Assembly: GCA_030037185.1 (NCBI GenBank)
Contig: JASHRR010000238.1
Coordinates: 1 to 7,036, forward strand
Length of the DNA stretch: 7,036 bases
Reading direction: 5' to 3'
Source: Xanthobacteraceae bacterium
Lineage (GTDB): Bacteria; Pseudomonadota; Alphaproteobacteria; Rhizobiales; Xanthobacteraceae
The number at the start of each line of letters is the position of its first letter. Position 1 is the stretch's first letter. Positions 5,554 to 7,036 of the stretch are shown in pieces. The translations under genes and the position numbers were made by a program. The notes under the pieces were generated by a model, which had not been told where the DNA came from, searched no databases, and was given only the letters and a program-made list of their open reading frames with translations.

Positions 5554-7036
5554 CCGCTCATCAGCGAATCGTTCGCGTTCGACGAAGCTACAACCAGTGG
5601 GTAGCCAACCAGACCCTCGAAGACTACGCGTTGCGCTTTACGGCAAAAAGCGCGCGCCGATGGTCGAGCGTGCGGGTCGCGAACACTGCGATCGGAGCGA
5701 TCTCATTTCTGGCTCTTGAGGCGATTGGCGGCGCGGTAACCCTCAATTACGGATTTGCCAACGCTACCGGCGCAATCCTTGCCGTCAGTGCGATCATTTT
5801 CCTGACCGGGCTACCGATCGCTTATTACGCCTCAACCTATGGGATCGACATCGATCTGCTGACCCGCGGCGCCGGCTTCGGCTACATCGGATCAACAATC
5901 ACATCACTGATCTATGCATCCTTCACTTTTCTGTTCTTCGCCATTGAAGCTGCGATCATGTCGCTCGCGCTCGAACTGTGGCTCGGTATTCCGCTGCCCA
6001 TCGACTATGTCATCAGTTCGCTGGTGGTGATTCCGCTGGTCACCCATGGCATTACATTCATCAGCAGGCTTCAACTCTGGACCCAGCCGATCTGGCTCAT
6101 CCTTCACGTTCTGCCGTTCGCATTTATCGCTCTCTACGACGCAAATTCCTTCAAGGCCTGGACGCATTACGGCGGAATCGCCCCCACGGACGGGCAGTCT
6201 TTCAATCTGCTCCTGTTTGGCGCGGCCTCCACGGTGGTTTTTTCACTGATCGCGCAGATCGGCGAGCAGGTCGACTTCCTGCGATTCCTGCCACCACAGC
6301 GGCAACCGAGCACCTGGTGGATCGCCTTTCTTGCGGCCGGCCCCGGCTGGATCATCCCCGGCCTTCTCAAGCTGCTCGCAGGCTCGTTCCTCGCCTATCT
6401 CGCCGTCACACACATGGTTTTGGCGGACCAAGCCACCGAGCCCACGCAGATGTATCTCGTGGCCTTCGGATATGTATTCTCCTCGCCACCGCTCGCGCTC
6501 GCCTTTGCTTGTATCTTCGTCATTGTCTCTCAGATCAAGATCAATGTTACCAATGCGTATGCGGGCTCGATCGCCTGGTCGAACTTCTTCTCTCGCCTAA
6601 CCCATAGTCATCCGGGCCGCGTCGTCTGGCTCGTGTTCAATGTTGCCATCGCGCTGCTCCTGATGGAACTCGGGATATTCAAAGCACTGGAGCGCATTCT
6701 TGGGCTGTATTCGCTTGTCGCGGTGGCTTGGGTCGGCGCGCTTGTCTCCGATCTCGTCGTCAACAAGCCACTCGGGTTGAGCCCTCCCCTGATCGAGTTC
6801 AAGCGGGCCCATCTCTACGATATTAATCCGGTCGGCGTGGGCTCGATGGTGATCGCGACGACGATTGGAGGTCTCGCCTATTCCGGCGCGATGGGCGCTA
6901 CCCCGCAGGCGCTCGCAAGCTTTGTTGCCCTCGCGGTCGCATTCACCACAGCGCCAGCGATCGCCGCGATCACGCGCGGCAAGTATTATCTGGCACGCCT
7001 GCCGCGCAAAGTTGAAGGAGCGCCAACAACGGCGCG
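5550..7036 (+). CDS. NCS1-type membrane protein, probable sensor-kinase N-terminus (partial)
   Basis: The frame is open to the window edge: 495 codons with no stop. Start ATG 5550 has GGGAGGAG just upstream (5538-5545). The N-terminal 40 residues are polar and basic, followed by about 12 hydrophobic spans (for example 44-66, 72-95, 112-142, 152-172, 178-197, 217-235, 256-288, 303-328, 357-373, 383-404, 427-447, 454-476). NCS1-like marks include EQVDFLRFLP (239-248), resembling the DxxR element of span 6, and INVTNAYAGSIAWSNFFSR (331-349), resembling span 8. The segments NQWVANQTLEDYALRF (15-30), NKPLGLSP (405-412) and FKRAHLYDINPVGVG (417-431) resemble, from memory, the membrane region of large hybrid histidine kinases carrying an NCS1-like domain, often followed by a Cys-rich motif, PAS, kinase and receiver domains. 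None of these is visible here. A plain nucleobase or allantoin permease ending just beyond the edge is the alternative. Confidence 0.8.
   Translation, partial: MTAHQRIVRVRRSYNQWVANQTLEDYALRFTAKSARRWSSVRVANTAIGAISFLALEAIGGAVTLNYGFANATGAILAVSAIIFLTGLPIAYYASTYGIDIDLLTRGAGFGYIGSTITSLIYASFTFLFFAIEAAIMSLALELWLGIPLPIDYVISSLVVIPLVTHGITFISRLQLWTQPIWLILHVLPFAFIALYDANSFKAWTHYGGIAPTDGQSFNLLLFGAASTVVFSLIAQIGEQVDFLRFLPPQRQPSTWWIAFLAAGPGWIIPGLLKLLAGSFLAYLAVTHMVLADQATEPTQMYLVAFGYVFSSPPLALAFACIFVIVSQIKINVTNAYAGSIAWSNFFSRLTHSHPGRVVWLVFNVAIALLLMELGIFKALERILGLYSLVAVAWVGALVSDLVVNKPLGLSPPLIEFKRAHLYDINPVGVGSMVIATTIGGLAYSGAMGATPQALASFVALAVAFTTAPAIAAITRGKYYLARLPRKVEGAPTTA

Overview
The window is GC-rich proteobacterial DNA. 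Protein similarity and operon style suggest an alphaproteobacterium, possibly in or near the Rhizobiales/Bradyrhizobium group; this is inference from memory of the families, with no marker gene present. Almost all of it is one transport locus plus a divergently transcribed partner that runs off the right edge.

Positions 233-5132, minus strand, hold a complete five-gene ABC importer operon of the urea type in the order urtA (periplasmic binding protein), urtB and urtC (membrane permeases), urtD and urtE (ATPases). Gaps between urtB, urtC, urtD and urtE are only 4, 15 and 12 bases, so these four are almost certainly co-transcribed. The urtA-urtB gap is longer (113 bases) and contains a perfect 14-bp inverted repeat, which could separate the abundance of binding-protein mRNA from that of the membrane and ATPase genes. 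Positions 1-232, downstream of urtE, contain no convincing gene. No urease, amidase or formamidase gene is visible, so the substrate (urea or a short-chain amide) rests on family similarity.

Positions 5133-5549 are a 417-base divergent intergenic region rich in symmetric elements: a perfect 24-bp palindrome (5231-5254), a perfect 12-bp palindrome (5324-5335), and a good sigma-54-type -24/-12 element (5354-5370) facing the rightward gene. The spacing, with the 24-bp palindrome about 125-150 bases before the predicted start, is what is expected for an enhancer site of a sigma-54 activator. The same palindrome could also act as an operator for urtA.

Positions 5550-7036, plus strand, carry the first 495 codons of a multi-spanning membrane protein of the NCS1 (purine/cytosine permease) type with no stop before the window ends. 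Its sequence style, especially the N-terminal WVANQTLEDYALRF region, resembles transporter-like sensor domains fused to hybrid histidine kinases rather than ordinary NCS1 permeases. If so, the locus pairs a transporter-derived nitrogen-compound sensor with the importer it may control. That is the most interesting hypothesis here, and the decisive part lies beyond the right edge.
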